A DNA stretch of 64,000 nt from Amphritea atlantica. Lineage in GTDB: Bacteria > Pseudomonadota > Gammaproteobacteria > Pseudomonadales > Balneatricaceae. The notes under the pieces are model-generated. The model saw nothing but the letters and a program-made list of their open reading frames with translations. It did not search any database and was not told where the DNA came from. The DNA is taken from NCBI RefSeq assembly GCF_900111095.1, contig NZ_FOGB01000007.1:178120-242119 (forward strand), written 5' to 3'. Positions 33,827 through 47,651 of the stretch are shown piece by piece. The position numbers and the translations under genes were made by a program. Positions within the stretch are counted from its first letter, which is position 1. Every line of letters begins with the position of its first letter.

Positions 33827-36733
33827 TCAGAGGGCGATGATTTCAAACTGTTCATCCAGTTTGGCTGCCGCGGCCGGGCTGGTCACTACCGCAACGCTGG
33901 CCTGTTCCGGCTTGAGATAAGTTGCCGCCACCCGCTTCAGATCGTCCAGGGTGACCCTGAGAATACGCTGACGGAACTGTTCGCGTTGTTCTGGCGTGCG
34001 GCCAAACAGCGCACTGTGATAAGCCTGTTTCGCCTCTCCTGCGGGAGACCCCGGTTTATCGATGCTGCTGACAACCCCCAGAATCGCTTCTTCCAGCTTT
34101 TGTGCTTCCAGTTCGCTCTCCTGCAACCAGACCAGAGAGGCATCAAAATCCGCCAGAGTTTCGCTCAGGCGAGGATCACGATAGGAGAAGAAGCGGAATA
34201 CTGCATCTGCCGAATCCTGCCCGGCACCACTACCGTAGGCACCGCCCTTTTCGCGCACGGTTCTGTGGAGAAAGCCATTACGCAGAAAATCACCCAGCAC
34301 AGTGAGCGCTGCCGCATCAGTATGCTCCACCGGAACCGTCGGATAAGCCTTGGCACAGAAGTTCACCTGAGTACTCGTAGTCCAGGCCTGGGTAACACAG
34401 CTTCGGCTTGAAGGCAGAGTAAAAGGAACAAAACCATCCTCAGTCGTAACATCCTGCCACTGTGCAGCCAGGGTTTCAGCAACCTGCTGCTGGTGTTCAG
34501 CTTCAGTTACTATCAGGAAGCGCCGCGGCGCTTTTAACAGCTTCTGATGCAGCGCTTCCAGCGCATTGGCAAGTTGCTTCAGGTTATCCTCGTTGCGAAT
34601 ACTTTCATCCAGTGCTTTGATCGCACGAATACTCTGTAGCCCTCGTAAGTTATGGGACAACTGCCCGCCGGGTGACAGCTGACTGGCCGCTGCCATAATT
34701 GCCAGACTGTGTCCCTGCCCTGTCACGCTCTGTTCTTTACGGGTGCGCTGCTGCGATACCAGCTCACGAATCCGGCTCAGTTCGTCGAAACGGACAGTGG
34801 TTAACGTTTTATATACCAGACTGCTCATTTCAGCCTGCTTGCTAAGCAACGCCTTGGCTGACAGCGTCATGTAACCACTGACTTTCTGCTCATCATCAAT
34901 ACTGCCGCGCACCGATGAGTATGCACTGATGCTGCCGCACACCTGTGACTGCCAGGCCTGGGTATCCTGATAACTCTTACCATCACAACCCAGTTCAGTC
35001 AGACAGTGACTGTAGAGTGGGATGAGTTGTTGTTCCGCTTCACTCAGGGCAGGCAGATCGATAATCACCTGTTCATATACCAGACCGTTAGTCCCCTGAG
35101 GATAGAAGTGATATTTGAAGCCCTGTAGAGACTCTTCCGTCCCGTGAGGAATACGCATCTGTGCCGGTACATCCACGATGGTCACTTTTGGCAACAGGGT
35201 TTCATCGTCTATCTGGTTCTGCCGCTGCTCCAGTGCTTCAGCCTGCTGTATAACCGCCTGTTTCTGTTTCTCATCCAGCGACTGACGAATTTTTTCCAGT
35301 TTCGCCGTTTCCGCTGCATCGCGTTTTGCTGCCAGCTTAGCATCCGGACGTAGCGTCAGCCTGACCCGGTGGGGGTTATCCAGCAGCTCACGTACCATCG
35401 ACGGGATGAAATCCGGGTGAGTAATCTCTTCATGCAACTTGGCCAGCACCGGATCGAGATTCAGCAGTGCGATGGGATCACCACGATGGATCGCAGATGA
35501 CAACGAAGCCAGAATCAGGCTCATACCGTAGGGGTATCCGTCACCACTGATCTCGCGCTGACTCAGTTCCAACTGATGCAATGCGGCTTCGAGGTGCTCC
35601 TGAGGTACGCCTTCCTCAGCAACTTTGGCCAGCGTGTCCAGCACCAGTTGCTCAAACTCTGCTGCCTTGTCAGGCTCACTGCCTTCGATGCCGCACATAA
35701 AGCCCATCTCCCGGTTTGAATCTTCCAGGCCACAAAGCGGTGAAGGCGACGTTCCAAGGTCGGTGGATTCAAGGGCATAGCGTAATGGAGAGGAGCTGTT
35801 ATCCAGCAAAACCCGGGACAGCAGGTGCGCTTTTAACTGCTGCTCAAGATCGATACTCGGGCCCAGCAACCAGGCCAGCACATGGTGGGTTTTAGCGCTG
35901 ATATTTTCATCATCCAGGGCATAGGCCTCCTCAACTCTGACCGGAGAGAAGTAGCGTTTCTCGTCACCAACGGCTATCTCCTCATCGAGTTTGTCGAAAC
36001 TGGCAAGTGCCTGGGTTTCAAAACGTTGCTGCAACTCTTCAACCGGAATATCGCCAAAGGTCATAAACACCGCATTGGATGGGTGATAATGGGTCTTATA
36101 AAAGTGCAGCAACTGCTCGTAACTGAGATCAGGGATCGCTTCGGGATCCCCTCCTGAGTTGTAATGATAGGTGGTAGATGGAAACAGATAACGGGTCAGG
36201 GTCTGCCACAAATAAGAGACTGGCGAACTCATCGCCCCTTTCATCTCATTGTAAACCACCCCTTTGTAGACCAGTGGACTATCGCTATCATTCGGTTCAC
36301 TGAACTCAATCCTGTGACCCTCCTGGGCAAAATCCAGCGGGTCAAGACGGGAAAAGAATGCCGCATCAAGATAAACATCCAGCAGGTTAAAAAAGTCTTT
36401 ACGGTTCTGGCTGGCAAATGGATAGGCAGTCCAGTCACTGCTGGTAAAGGCGTTCATGAAGGTATTCAGGGAGCGCCGGCTCATCATAAAAAAGGGATCG
36501 CGCACCGGATAGTTGCGACTACCACACAGCGCGGTATGTTCCAGAATATGGGCAACACCGCAGTTATCTTCCGGCACAGTACGAAAAGCAACAAGGAAAA
36601 CATTTTCCTGATTATCAGCAGCAATATGATAATGAAGCGCACCAGTATTGGTATGCACATATTCCTGAACATCGATGCCCAGTGATTCGATTGTTTCGGT
36701 GCGCTTGTGTTGAAAAGCCGGGTGACAGGTCAT
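33827..36733 (-). CDS. PreP-like M16C metallopeptidase
   Basis: About 968 aa. The inverted zinc motif HILEH (His62, Glu65, His66) is in VAHILEHTALCGSRNYPVRDPFF, typical of presequence protease (PreP/Cym1). The four M16 half-domains and the M16C linker follow; the inactive second half keeps GGAYGSGAG. Such enzymes degrade peptides inside the cell or periplasm; no signal peptide is seen here. The frame opens with TTG at 36760, but the ATG at 36733 with GGAT before it matches the family better. Confidence 0.9.
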   Translation of the reverse strand: MTCHPAFQHKRTETIESLGIDVQEYVHTNTGALHYHIAADNQENVFLVAFRTVPEDNCGVAHILEHTALCGSRNYPVRDPFFMMSRRSLNTFMNAFTSSDWTAYPFASQNRKDFFNLLDVYLDAAFFSRLDPLDFAQEGHRIEFSEPNDSDSPLVYKGVVYNEMKGAMSSPVSYLWQTLTRYLFPSTTYHYNSGGDPEAIPDLSYEQLLHFYKTHYHPSNAVFMTFGDIPVEELQQRFETQALASFDKLDEEIAVGDEKRYFSPVRVEEAYALDDENISAKTHHVLAWLLGPSIDLEQQLKAHLLSRVLLDNSSSPLRYALESTDLGTSPSPLCGLEDSNREMGFMCGIEGSEPDKAAEFEQLVLDTLAKVAEEGVPQEHLEAALHQLELSQREISGDGYPYGMSLILASLSSAIHRGDPIALLNLDPVLAKLHEEITHPDFIPSMVRELLDNPHRVRLTLRPDAKLAAKRDAAETAKLEKIRQSLDEKQKQAVIQQAEALEQRQNQIDDETLLPKVTIVDVPAQMRIPHGTEESLQGFKYHFYPQGTNGLVYEQVIIDLPALSEAEQQLIPLYSHCLTELGCDGKSYQDTQAWQSQVCGSISAYSSVRGSIDDEQKVSGYMTLSAKALLSKQAEMSSLVYKTLTTVRFDELSRIRELVSQQRTRKEQSVTGQGHSLAIMAAASQLSPGGQLSHNLRGLQSIRAIKALDESIRNEDNLKQLANALEALHQKLLKAPRRFLIVTEAEHQQQVAETLAAQWQDVTTEDGFVPFTLPSSRSCVTQAWTTSTQVNFCAKAYPTVPVEHTDAAALTVLGDFLRNGFLHRTVREKGGAYGSGAGQDSADAVFRFFSYRDPRLSETLADFDASLVWLQESELEAQKLEEAILGVVSSIDKPGSPAGEAKQAYHSALFGRTPEQREQFRQRILRVTLDDLKRVAATYLKPEQASVAVVTSPAAAAKLDEQFEIIAL

Positions 36734-36987
36734 AGCGTTATCCAATGTCAGTGATCTCAATGGTAGATATGGCGATCATTGTAACTAAATCAATCTCTTT
36801 TGACCCGCTCACATCAAAGAAATCGTGGATTAGTGATACGCCATCAGATATCTGAGCTAAAGTAACTATCAGGAACCCTCCGGCCGTAGTTTTTTAACCT
36901 GTTGTCATCTTTATTTCATCTATGATCTTTAGGTTAATATTGCCGGGAACTTCTGCCAAACAGTTGTGTTCTTTGTTAAATATCGCT

Positions 36988-37004
36988 TTGTTGCACTGCA
37001 ACAA
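36988..37004. promoter_or_regulatory. 17-bp palindrome upstream of the phasin promoter
   Basis: TTGTTGCACTGCAACAA is a perfect 8-bp inverted repeat about one central base. It ends 5 bp before the -35 of the phasin promoter. The TGC-n3-GCA core resembles operators of PhaR, the PHA-responsive repressor that controls phasin genes in other proteobacteria. A close relative occurs at 63388-63404 upstream of aceA. The rest of 36734-36987 shows nothing else I can name. Confidence 0.65.
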
Positions 37005-37009
37005 CATAA

Positions 37010-37038
37010 TTGACATTATTTCGTCCGCCGAATATAGT
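37010..37038 (+). promoter_or_regulatory. Sigma70 promoter of the phasin gene
   Basis: TTGACA (37010-37015) and TATAGT (37033-37038) are 17 bp apart, a near-consensus promoter. The start codon is 58 bp downstream with AGGTGA as ribosome-binding site. Confidence 0.85.
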
Positions 37039-37096
37039 GAGCAAAAATGCTGCAACGCACAAAGATTGAAACTCTTGCGATCACAGGTGAAAAAAC

Positions 37097-37753
37097 ATGT
37101 ACGAAGAAATGATGAAAGACGTTCAGGAAAACATGAAGCCAGTTGTTGATATGGCTGAAATCAACAAAAAAGCAGCAGAGAAACTGATCGAGCTGCAGTC
37201 TGGTTATGTGTCTGATTTTGTAAATGCGACCATGGCGCAAATGCAGGCACTGTCTTCTATCAAAGACCCGAAAGAAGCGATCGATCTTCAGGTTGAATAT
37301 GTTAAGACGCTTGAAACTAAGCTGACCAATGTTGCTGAAGAAGAGATGGCAGCACTGAATTCAGCCAAAGCTGAACTGACAGCTGTGATTGAGAAAAGCT
37401 TCGCAGGCCTTGGCCTTAAAGATATGAACTACTTCGAAGACCTGAGCGCGTTCATGACTGCTGCAGCACCTAAAGCCAAAAAAGCTGACACAAAACCTGC
37501 GGCTAAAGCGGCTGCTAAGCCTGCTCCGGCCAAAAAGGCTGCAGCACCTAAACCTGCTGCCAAACCAGCTCCAGCTAAAGCCGCAGCGCCAAAACCTGCT
37601 GCCAAGCCTGCTCCGGCAAAGGCCGCAGCACCTAAACCTGCTGCTAAACCTGCCGTTAAAAAAGCGCCAGCGAAGAAGGCTGCAGCACCTAAAGCTGCCG
37701 TCAAGCCAGCTCCGGCAAAAGCAGCTGCCCCCAAGGCTGATGAAGCGAAATAA
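37097..37753 (+). CDS. Phasin with Ala/Pro/Lys-rich tail
   Basis: A 218-aa protein. Residues 1-130 are a helical phasin domain (AEINKKAAEKLIELQSGYVS, KDPKEAIDLQVEYVKTLETK), which coats polyhydroxyalkanoate granules. Residues about 130-215 are a tail of AAAPKPAAKPAPAK repeats, like histone H1 or AlgP/PhaF tails that bind DNA. This design could tie granules to the nucleoid, as PhaF does; that is inference. A near-consensus promoter and a palindrome upstream suggest strong, PHA-responsive expression. A terminator follows. Confidence 0.88.
   Translation: MYEEMMKDVQENMKPVVDMAEINKKAAEKLIELQSGYVSDFVNATMAQMQALSSIKDPKEAIDLQVEYVKTLETKLTNVAEEEMAALNSAKAELTAVIEKSFAGLGLKDMNYFEDLSAFMTAAAPKAKKADTKPAAKAAAKPAPAKKAAAPKPAAKPAPAKAAAPKPAAKPAPAKAAAPKPAAKPAVKKAPAKKAAAPKAAVKPAPAKAAAPKADEAK
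37538..37663 (+). repeat. Three tandem 42-bp units in the phasin gene
   Basis: Units at 37538-37579, 37580-37621 and 37622-37663 each encode 14 residues of the type AAAPKPAAKPAPAK; the third ends AVKK. A shorter partial copy follows near 37682. They differ mainly at third codon positions, so the array is maintained at protein level. Confidence 0.8.
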
Positions 37754-37781
37754 GATTTACTATCAGAATTTAAAAAACAAA

Positions 37782-37805
37782 AAACGGAACCTCAGGGTTC
37801 CGTTT
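37782..37805 (+). terminator. Phasin gene terminator
   Basis: AAACGGAACC (37782-37791) pairs with GGTTCCGTTT (37796-37805) around TCAG, with an A run before and T run inside the 3' arm. Confidence 0.85.
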
Positions 37806-37851
37806 CTGATTCTGCGCGCAAACGTTTCGCGGCGGTTTCCATAGCCGCCAA

Positions 37852-39075
37852 CTAACTAAGGGGCTCCCCTCGCGCAAGGGCGGGCAGCTTCCCCTCCAGC
37901 CCCATCGCAAAACGCATCACTCTGTTTTTTGCAGGTACAATTCGTTCTGCTGCTCCGAGCCCCAGGTTTCTCAATATTTTTAACGGCAGAAGATTATTGG
38001 AGAAGACCCGGTAAAAACCATCCATCAGCTGCATCATCATCAGATTGTGATTCCGCCGCTGCTGTTCGTACTGCTGTAATAACGACAGATCACTGATCTC
38101 AATCCCAGCATGATGCCCCTGAAGTATTACCTCTGCCAGGGTTGCCGCATCCAACAGACCGATATTGACGCCCTGACCCGCCAGAGGGTTGATCATGTGG
38201 GCAGCGTCCCCCGCCAGGGCTACGCCCTCTTTGACATATTGCTGAGCATGCTGACGCCGTAATGGGAAAGCCCCTCGTTCAATCAGATTCTCGATCCCGC
38301 CGAGACACTCAGGAAAGGTTTGTGTCAGTTCATCGACAAAGGCGGTGCTATCAAGATTCAGCAGTCGCCTGATCTGTGAGGGGTGGTTGTACCACACCAG
38401 AGAACCGCGCTGACCCGACAATGGCAGAAACGCCAGCGGGCCGTCGGGCGTAAACTGTTGCCAGGTAATATCCTGCTGAGGCAATGCAGTTGCCACGGAA
38501 GCCACCAGTGCATGCTGGTCGTAATCCCAGCTATGCACGCCGATTCCAGCGGCCATTCTGACCCTGGACCCACCGCCATCCGCAGCGATCATCAGCTTGC
38601 CTATCAGTTCCCGGCCATCCGCCAGGCGCAACAGGCTACAGCCAGGCGAGTAATCGATGTCCACGGTTTCAGCCGGGCAGATCAGGTCGACATTGTCGAG
38701 GCGAGCAAGCTGCTCCAGCAGTGCCAGCTGAATGACGCGGTTCTCAACAATATAACCCAGATGATCCGCACCGATATCATCGCTGACAAACTCTGTAGAG
38801 GCGCGCTTTTCATCACTCTCCCACACCTTCATCCGCCGATACGGACAGACTCTTCGGGCGGTGATACCATCCCACACCCCCAGCGTTCTGAAGATCTGTT
38901 CAGAGGCGATGCTTAATGCAGAAACCCGCAGGTCATGTTCAGAATCCGGTTGAAAAGATGCCGGATATTGCTGTTCAACCACGGCGATCCTGAGATCGGT
39001 ATTCCCCAGTGCTGCGGCGATGGTTGCCCCCACCATGCCCCCACCGACTATTAACAGATCATACCTGTTTTTCAT
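37852..39075 (-). CDS. Ubiquinone biosynthesis FAD hydroxylase (UbiF/UbiH family)
   Basis: A 407-aa class A flavin monooxygenase. LIVGGGMVGATIAAALG binds FAD, HDLRVSALS and CPYRRMKVWES match UbiF-type enzymes, and GVALAGDAAHMINPLAGQGVNIGLLDA is the second FAD motif with the UbiH/COQ6 signature. It hydroxylates a ring position of the ubiquinone precursor. UbiF (C6) is the closest by the PYRRM text, but UbiH or UbiI identity cannot be excluded. It stands alone on the minus strand. Confidence 0.85.
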   Translation of the reverse strand: MKNRYDLLIVGGGMVGATIAAALGNTDLRIAVVEQQYPASFQPDSEHDLRVSALSIASEQIFRTLGVWDGITARRVCPYRRMKVWESDEKRASTEFVSDDIGADHLGYIVENRVIQLALLEQLARLDNVDLICPAETVDIDYSPGCSLLRLADGRELIGKLMIAADGGGSRVRMAAGIGVHSWDYDQHALVASVATALPQQDITWQQFTPDGPLAFLPLSGQRGSLVWYNHPSQIRRLLNLDSTAFVDELTQTFPECLGGIENLIERGAFPLRRQHAQQYVKEGVALAGDAAHMINPLAGQGVNIGLLDAATLAEVILQGHHAGIEISDLSLLQQYEQQRRNHNLMMMQLMDGFYRVFSNNLLPLKILRNLGLGAAERIVPAKNRVMRFAMGLEGKLPALARGEPLS

Positions 39076-39220
39076 TTTCTCTCCGAAGCGCTAGCCTGCT
39101 CAAATAGCAGTGAATTGTACCTTCCAGTCTGCGGCTTCTAAAGCGGTTTTACCGTGCAACCTGGACTGCATACACTGAACGGCAACCGGGTGATCTCTGC
39201 AAAGAATGGTTGCAGATACA

Positions 39221-39245
39221 AAAAAAGCGCCAGTAGCGCTTTTTT
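39221..39245 (-). terminator. serS terminator
   Basis: AAAAAAGCGC (39221-39230) pairs with GCGCTTTTTT (39236-39245) around CAGTA, with T runs in both directions. It is 32 bp after the serS stop. Confidence 0.9.
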
Positions 39246-39276
39246 ATTTATCGATTACAGACGTTCAGAGCTTAAC

Positions 39277-40945
<1,669 letters not shown>

Positions 40946-40948
40946 TGG

Positions 40949-42295
40949 CTAATCCTTATATCGTTGCTTGCTGCTGGAGCGGTCCAGCGCTTTCAAATGC
41001 TCGAGTTTATCACCGATGCGGATCTCCAGCCCCCGGGGCTGTGGCTGATAATAGTGACGCTCAGCAATTTCCGGTGGCAGATAACACTCTCCGGCTGCAT
41101 AGGCATCCGGTTCATCATGAGCATAACGATATTCAGCGCCATATCCAAGGTCCTGCATCAGACTGGTTGGCGCATTACGCAGGTGAACCGGGACCTCATA
41201 ACCAGGATCACTGCGCACATCCGCCATCGCCTGATTGAAGGCCCGGTAGACTGCATTACTCTTCGGCGCGCTGGCGCAATAGATCGCAGCCTGGGCAATC
41301 GCCCGCTCACCCTCTGCAGGTCCGACCCGTTCAAAGGCATCCCAGGCCGACAGGGCGACCTGCATCGCCCGGGGGTCAGCATTGCCAATATCCTCAGACG
41401 CAATCGCCACCAATCGCCGGGCGATATAGAGCGGATCGCAACCACCATCCAGCATCCGGCAATACCAGTACAGAGCACCATCAGGAGAGGAGCCGCGCAC
41501 GGACTTATGAAACGCGGAGATCATATCGTAGAACAGATCTCCCTGCTTATCATAGCGGCGCGCACTGGACTTCAGCACCTCTTCAATAATCTGTGGCCCG
41601 ATAGTGTATTGAGTGCCATCAAAATCAGCCAGATCGGCAGCAATTTCAAGCAGGTTCAGCCCACGCCGGCCATCGCCATCTGCCGCTGCCGCCAACTGAT
41701 CCAGCGCCCCATCCTGAAAGACCAGTGGTTGCTGAGGGATACCCCGGTCAGGATCATGCAGTGCGCGCTGCAAAAGCGCCTCGATATCGTCCTGCTCCAG
41801 GCTGCGTAACAGGTAGACACGGGCCCGGGAAAGCAACGCATTATTCAGTTCAAAGGAGGGGTTTTCCGTGGTGGCACCGACAAACAGAAAGGTGCCATCT
41901 TCAATGTATGGCAGAAACGCATCCTGCTGAGATTTGTTAAAACGATGCACCTCATCAACAAACAGGATGGTTTTGCGCCCGGACTGCGCTTTCACCTGCA
42001 ACGCCTGATCGACTGACGCACGAATATCTTTTACTCCGGACAACACCGCCGAGAGAATAATAAAATGAGCATCCACCTGATGGGCCAGCAGGCGGGCCAG
42101 GGTTGTTTTCCCCACCCCTGGCGGACCCCATAGAATCATTGAATGAACAGTCCCCTGCTCCAGGGCTTTGCGCAGTGGCTTGCCCTGCCCCAGCAGATGT
42201 TGCTGACCGCAGTATTCATCCAGCGACCGGGGTCGCATCCGGGCAGCCAGGGGTTCATATCCGGGCGGCTGGAGATCGTCAAACAGGTCTGCCAT
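40949..42295 (-). CDS. rarA: Replication-associated recombination protein A
   Basis: A 448-aa AAA+ ATPase (RarA/MgsA/WRNIP1). Walker A is [20 protein letters not shown], Walker [16 protein letters not shown], sensor [37 protein letters not shown] opens the core, and the C-terminal tetramerisation part ([18 protein letters not shown]) ends it. It acts at stalled forks. The start codon shares one base with the lolA stop (TGATG), so translation is coupled. Confidence 0.95.
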   Translation of the reverse strand: MADLFDDLQPPGYEPLAARMRPRSLDEYCGQQHLLGQGKPLRKALEQGTVHSMILWGPPGVGKTTLARLLAHQVDAHFIILSAVLSGVKDIRASVDQALQVKAQSGRKTILFVDEVHRFNKSQQDAFLPYIEDGTFLFVGATTENPSFELNNALLSRARVYLLRSLEQDDIEALLQRALHDPDRGIPQQPLVFQDGALDQLAAAADGDGRRGLNLLEIAADLADFDGTQYTIGPQIIEEVLKSSARRYDKQGDLFYDMISAFHKSVRGSSPDGALYWYCRMLDGGCDPLYIARRLVAIASEDIGNADPRAMQVALSAWDAFERVGPAEGERAIAQAAIYCASAPKSNAVYRAFNQAMADVRSDPGYEVPVHLRNAPTSLMQDLGYGAEYRYAHDEPDAYAAGECYLPPEIAERHYYQPQPRGLEIRIGDKLEHLKALDRSSSKQRYKD

Positions 42296-42951
42296 CAGTT
42301 AACAGGCTCCGCGGTGTTCTCGATAATAACATCGGTGCCTTCTGGCGGCACAAATGTGAAGAAATCTTCTGAATAGTCTGGATTAAGCTTCTGATTATTA
42401 AACATTATCGAAGTTTTCTGACCAAGAGAGTCTTCCATCTGCAACTCTTTAATCAGACCATCAGTAAACAGCAAACGGATACGGGTAAAGACTTCAGCAT
42501 CATTAATGGGAAGCAGTTCAAACAGCTGATTACTGCCCTTCTCCTGCAATAACCGAATTCGGTACTGAGACTGTAACTGGTCTATCTGACCATTCAGAAT
42601 CAGAGCCGGAACCCCTGAGTCACTATCAGCAACCTTACGACGGGTTGCCTGTTCCAGATCTGGGTCGTAGATCCACAGCGTATCACCATCACTGACCAGT
42701 GTTTGGGCAAATGGCTCGGTAGCAATCCATCTGAATTTATTGGGTTTAGCCAGCAACAGGGTCCCCCGGGAGTTATCCATACGGCGGCTATCTTCGCTGC
42801 CAGACACCTGATCAAAGTCAGCGCTGAAACTATCAAACTTTGCCAACAGACTGTCGAGCTGCGGCCCCGCATTTTCCTGAATATCAGCCAGGGCTGAGAA
42901 GCTCAGTGAACACCCCAGCAAAGCAACAGCCGCAATCTTTTTAAACATCAT
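42295..42951 (-). CDS. lolA: Outer-membrane lipoprotein carrier LolA
   Basis: About 218 aa with a signal peptide ([22 protein letters not shown]) and the LolA fold: [51 protein letters not shown]. It carries lipoproteins across the periplasm from LolCDE to LolB. AAGGA six bases before the ATG at 42951 supports that start; the ftsK stop is 2 bp away. Confidence 0.95.
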   Translation of the reverse strand: MMFKKIAAVALLGCSLSFSALADIQENAGPQLDSLLAKFDSFSADFDQVSGSEDSRRMDNSRGTLLLAKPNKFRWIATEPFAQTLVSDGDTLWIYDPDLEQATRRKVADSDSGVPALILNGQIDQLQSQYRIRLLQEKGSNQLFELLPINDAEVFTRIRLLFTDGLIKELQMEDSLGQKTSIMFNNQKLNPDYSEDFFTFVPPEGTDVIIENTAEPVN

Positions 42952-42953
42952 TA

Positions 42954-45668
42954 TCAATCCTTAGGCGGTGGTGGAGCCAGTACTTCACGGGCGCCGTTAT
43001 GACTGGCCGGAGAAACAACTCCAGCCGCTTCCATGGTTTCGATCATCCGGGCGGCCCGGTTATAACCAATTTTCAGTTTACGCTGTACAGAGGAGATTGA
43101 GGCTTTGCGGGTTTCGGTAACAAACGCCACCGCTTCGTCATACAAGGCATCCTGTTCATCATCCATATCACCGGAAAAGCCACTACTTCCGCCTTCAACA
43201 ACCTCTGACAGATCGGTAATCAGATAGTCAGGCGCGCCGATCTTCTTCCAGGATTCGACAACCCGATGCACTTCGTCATCACTGACAAACGCGCCATGCA
43301 CCCGGTTTGGCAGGCTGCTACCTGCTGGCAGATAAAGCATATCGCCGTTACCCAGCAGGTGCTCCGCTCCACTCTGGTCAAGCACCGTCCGCGAGTCGAT
43401 CTTTGAGGAAACCTGAAAGCCTATACGGGTGGGGATGTTAGCCTTGATCAGACCGGTAATAACATCCACCGAGGGGCGCTGAGTTGCGAGAATCAGGTGG
43501 ATACCGGCGGCCCGGGCCTTCTGCGCTATCCGCGCAATCAGTTCCTCAACCTTCTTACCCACCACCATAATCATATCGGCGAATTCGTCGATACACACCA
43601 CTATATAGGGCAGTGTCTCCAGGTAGGGAGCCGGTGCGTCGGATGGTAGCCCCTGCTCTTCCGGATTCCACAGAGGGTCCAGCAATGGAGTACCTTTATC
43701 ACGCGCTTCATTGACTTTATCGTTATAACCGGCAATGTTCCTGACACCCATTTTGGACATCAGTTTATAGCGCCTTTCCATCTCAGCAACACACCAGCGT
43801 AAACCACCGGCGGCCTCTTTCATATCAGTAATAACCGGTGCCAGCAGGTGCGGAATGCCCTCATAAACCGACAATTCAAGCATTTTGGGGTCGACCAGCA
43901 TCAGCCGTACTTCATCCGGGGTTGCCTTAAACAGCAAGCTCAGCAGCATCGCGTTAACCCCCACCGACTTACCGGAGCCAGTTGTACCGGCTACCAGCAG
44001 GTGAGGCATTTTCGCCAGATTGGCAACCACCGGATTACCGGCAATATCGTTACCCAGCCCCAGCGTCAGCTTGGATGAGGCCTCTTTATAGGGTTTAGAG
44101 TTGAGCACTTCACTCAGGCGCACCATCTGCCGCTCTTCGTTCGGTATCTCGATACCGATCACCGATTTACCCGCAATGACCTCGACTACCCGCACGCTCA
44201 TCACCGCCATAGATCGCGCCAAATCACGGGCCAGATTGGTTATCCTGCTGGCCTTGACACCCGGTGCTGGTTGCAGCTCAAACCGGGTAATAACCGGGCC
44301 TGGGTTAACCTCGACGACCTCTGCGACGATGCCAAAGTCTTTCAGCTTGCTTTCCAGCAGACGCGACATCTCCTCCAGTTGATCATCACTGTAACAATGC
44401 CCCTGTTTGAGTTCTGGTGCATCCAGAAGATCCAGTGACGGGATTTTTCTGCGGGGTTCACGGCGACGGTTGACCTGAGAAATATGATCCAGCCCCAGTT
44501 CGCTGTCCTTCATTGGCGTATGCGCTTCCGACAGCGGCACCACCCTGACGCCTTTGCGATCGACGACAGTCAGCGGCTGACCTGACTCAGACATATAAGC
44601 CTGTCCGCTGTGCGCATCAGCATACTCGGTTACCAGAGGAATATCGTCAGCGTGGCCCTGATCATGGGCAGAGGGATAGTCTGCCCGGCCAGTATCGAAC
44701 GTCTGCTCAGTGTGCATGGTCTGATCAGCATAGTAATTGTCTGCAGCGACCGGGACGTCCTGAGGCTCCATCAGCGGTTGCTCAAAAAACGGTTCCTGGC
44801 GGCGCGCTTCATGTTTTTGCTCCGCCCTGTGTAAACCGTCCCGGACGGGCTGGTCTTTCAGGGTCGGCAGGTCAATATCAACAACGGGTTCTGAACGCTG
44901 CGAGGTCTCAGCTGCACGTCCCTGCCGGGCTGCGGCTCTGAGAAGATTACGTTTCTCTTCATCCTCTGCGGCGTAAGGATTAACCACGGGTTTCTGAGGC
45001 TTTTCACGTGCAGCGGGTTTCAATGCAGCTCCGGCAGTGAACAGCAACCCTCCCAGCCGCTCCAGCAGGTGCGACCAGGAAAGCTCGAGCATCAGAGTGA
45101 AGCCAAACAGCAGTACTGTCCAGATCACCACAGAACTACCGATCAGGCTGAACAGAGAGACTGCAAGATCAGACACCGCCTGCCCGACCAGCCCACCCAT
45201 ACTGAAGGGCAGCTGTGCGGTAGCATTAGAAAGATGGGTTGCAGCCAGCGTGGCAAGACAGAGCAGCACCAAAACCGCTCCGATAACCCGCAACATCATA
45301 AAGGGGATCCCATCCAGCAGCGAGACATGCCGTCGCACCATAAAGCGCAACGCAGGTACAATCAGCATCAGTGGTATCAGCCAGGCTGCAAGACCAAACA
45401 CAGACAAACCGAGATCGGCCAGCCAGGCACCGACATAGCCGGTGAAATTTCGCGCTTCAGGCTGGTACCCCAGGTGAGACCAACCCGGGTCCCGGCTATC
45501 ATAGCCAAGTAGCGCAAGCTGCAAAAAAACAGCGAAGCCAATCACAATGATCAGCCCGCCCTCTTTCACCACCCGACCGAGCAGCTCAGAAAACGACACA
45601 ATTCTGGTTTCGTTCGCAGCGGTTTTAACACTGGCTTGATGACTATTTGTTTGACCACTCTGAGACAA
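42954..45668 (-). CDS. ftsK: DNA translocase FtsK
   Basis: A 904-aa protein. The N-terminus has four membrane segments (about 35-195), a variable polar linker (about 215-400), then the motor: [20 protein letters not shown] is Walker A and [20 protein letters not shown]alker B. The gamma winged helix (about 830-895, [20 protein letters not shown]) reads KOPS sites. It couples division to chromosome dimer resolution at dif. The linker is much shorter than in E. coli (1329 aa). It heads the ftsK-lolA-rarA-crcB-serS run. Confidence 0.97.
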   Translation of the reverse strand: MSQSGQTNSHQASVKTAANETRIVSFSELLGRVVKEGGLIIVIGFAVFLQLALLGYDSRDPGWSHLGYQPEARNFTGYVGAWLADLGLSVFGLAAWLIPLMLIVPALRFMVRRHVSLLDGIPFMMLRVIGAVLVLLCLATLAATHLSNATAQLPFSMGGLVGQAVSDLAVSLFSLIGSSVVIWTVLLFGFTLMLELSWSHLLERLGGLLFTAGAALKPAAREKPQKPVVNPYAAEDEEKRNLLRAAARQGRAAETSQRSEPVVDIDLPTLKDQPVRDGLHRAEQKHEARRQEPFFEQPLMEPQDVPVAADNYYADQTMHTEQTFDTGRADYPSAHDQGHADDIPLVTEYADAHSGQAYMSESGQPLTVVDRKGVRVVPLSEAHTPMKDSELGLDHISQVNRRREPRRKIPSLDLLDAPELKQGHCYSDDQLEEMSRLLESKLKDFGIVAEVVEVNPGPVITRFELQPAPGVKASRITNLARDLARSMAVMSVRVVEVIAGKSVIGIEIPNEERQMVRLSEVLNSKPYKEASSKLTLGLGNDIAGNPVVANLAKMPHLLVAGTTGSGKSVGVNAMLLSLLFKATPDEVRLMLVDPKMLELSVYEGIPHLLAPVITDMKEAAGGLRWCVAEMERRYKLMSKMGVRNIAGYNDKVNEARDKGTPLLDPLWNPEEQGLPSDAPAPYLETLPYIVVCIDEFADMIMVVGKKVEELIARIAQKARAAGIHLILATQRPSVDVITGLIKANIPTRIGFQVSSKIDSRTVLDQSGAEHLLGNGDMLYLPAGSSLPNRVHGAFVSDDEVHRVVESWKKIGAPDYLITDLSEVVEGGSSGFSGDMDDEQDALYDEAVAFVTETRKASISSVQRKLKIGYNRAARMIETMEAAGVVSPASHNGAREVLAPPPPKD

Positions 45669-46927
<1,259 letters not shown>

Positions 46928-46937
46928 GTAGCAACTG

Positions 46938-47651
46938 ATGATTCTGTGGCTTGATCCCTACAGCAACCAGTTCCCCCCGATCACCCAGGCGCTGGATGAT
47001 CCTAATGGTTTACTGGCTGCGGGAGGGGATCTCAGCCCAGAGCGTCTGATTGCGGCTTACAGGCAGGGGATATTTCCCTGGTACAGCCCCGGGGAGCCTA
47101 TTCTCTGGTGGTCGCCAGATCCCCGTTGCACGCTGATTCCGGGGCAGATACATATCTCTAGAAGTCTGCGCAAAGCGATTCGAAACACTGAATTTGAGAT
47201 CACTTTTGACCGGGCGTTCATCCAGGTGATCGAAGCCTGCGCTGCCCCCAGGCATTACAGCGACAGCACCTGGATCAGCGCTCCGATGCAAAGCGCTTAT
47301 ACCGAGTTGCATCATAGGGGTTACGCCCATTCGGTCGAGTTATGGCAGAATGGCGCCCTGACCGGCGGACTCTATGGTATCGCTATGGGACGCCTGTTTT
47401 TTGGTGAATCGATGTTTAGCCGGGCCACCAATGCATCCAAGATCGCGTTTGCTTTTTTTGCCAGACAACTGGAAAAATGGGGCTATGCTTTAATTGATTG
47501 CCAGATTGAAAATGATCATCTGACCAGTTTGGGAGCTAACAGTATTCCGCGAGCAGAGTTTAAGCAGTATCTTGATACCCATCTGGAAACAGAACTAAGC
47601 CATCGCTGGCATTTTGATATAGATAAAGAAGACGTGGTAAGAACTGAGTGA
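46938..47651 (+). CDS. aat: Leucyl/phenylalanyl-tRNA-protein transferase
   Basis: A 237-aa enzyme with the family text [43 protein letters not shown] and [21 protein letters not shown]. It adds Leu or Phe to N-terminal Lys/Arg of proteins, marking them for ClpS-ClpAP, whose genes lie 1.5-4 kb away. Its stop overlaps the ate start by four bases. Confidence 0.96.
   Translation: MILWLDPYSNQFPPITQALDDPNGLLAAGGDLSPERLIAAYRQGIFPWYSPGEPILWWSPDPRCTLIPGQIHISRSLRKAIRNTEFEITFDRAFIQVIEACAAPRHYSDSTWISAPMQSAYTELHHRGYAHSVELWQNGALTGGLYGIAMGRLFFGESMFSRATNASKIAFAFFARQLEKWGYALIDCQIENDHLTSLGANSIPRAEFKQYLDTHLETELSHRWHFDIDKEDVVRTE

Noticed and set aside
33809..34411. 200-codon plus-strand frame inside the M16 protease gene
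   Set aside because: It is antisense to the conserved C-terminal coding region of the protease and has no independent support.
37429..37734. 101-codon minus-strand frame over the phasin tail
   Set aside because: It is the antisense reading of the Ala/Pro/Lys repeats, giving only Ala/Gly-rich text.
40946..40948. Fluoride riboswitch before crcB
   Set aside because: Only 3 bp separate rarA and crcB, leaving no room.
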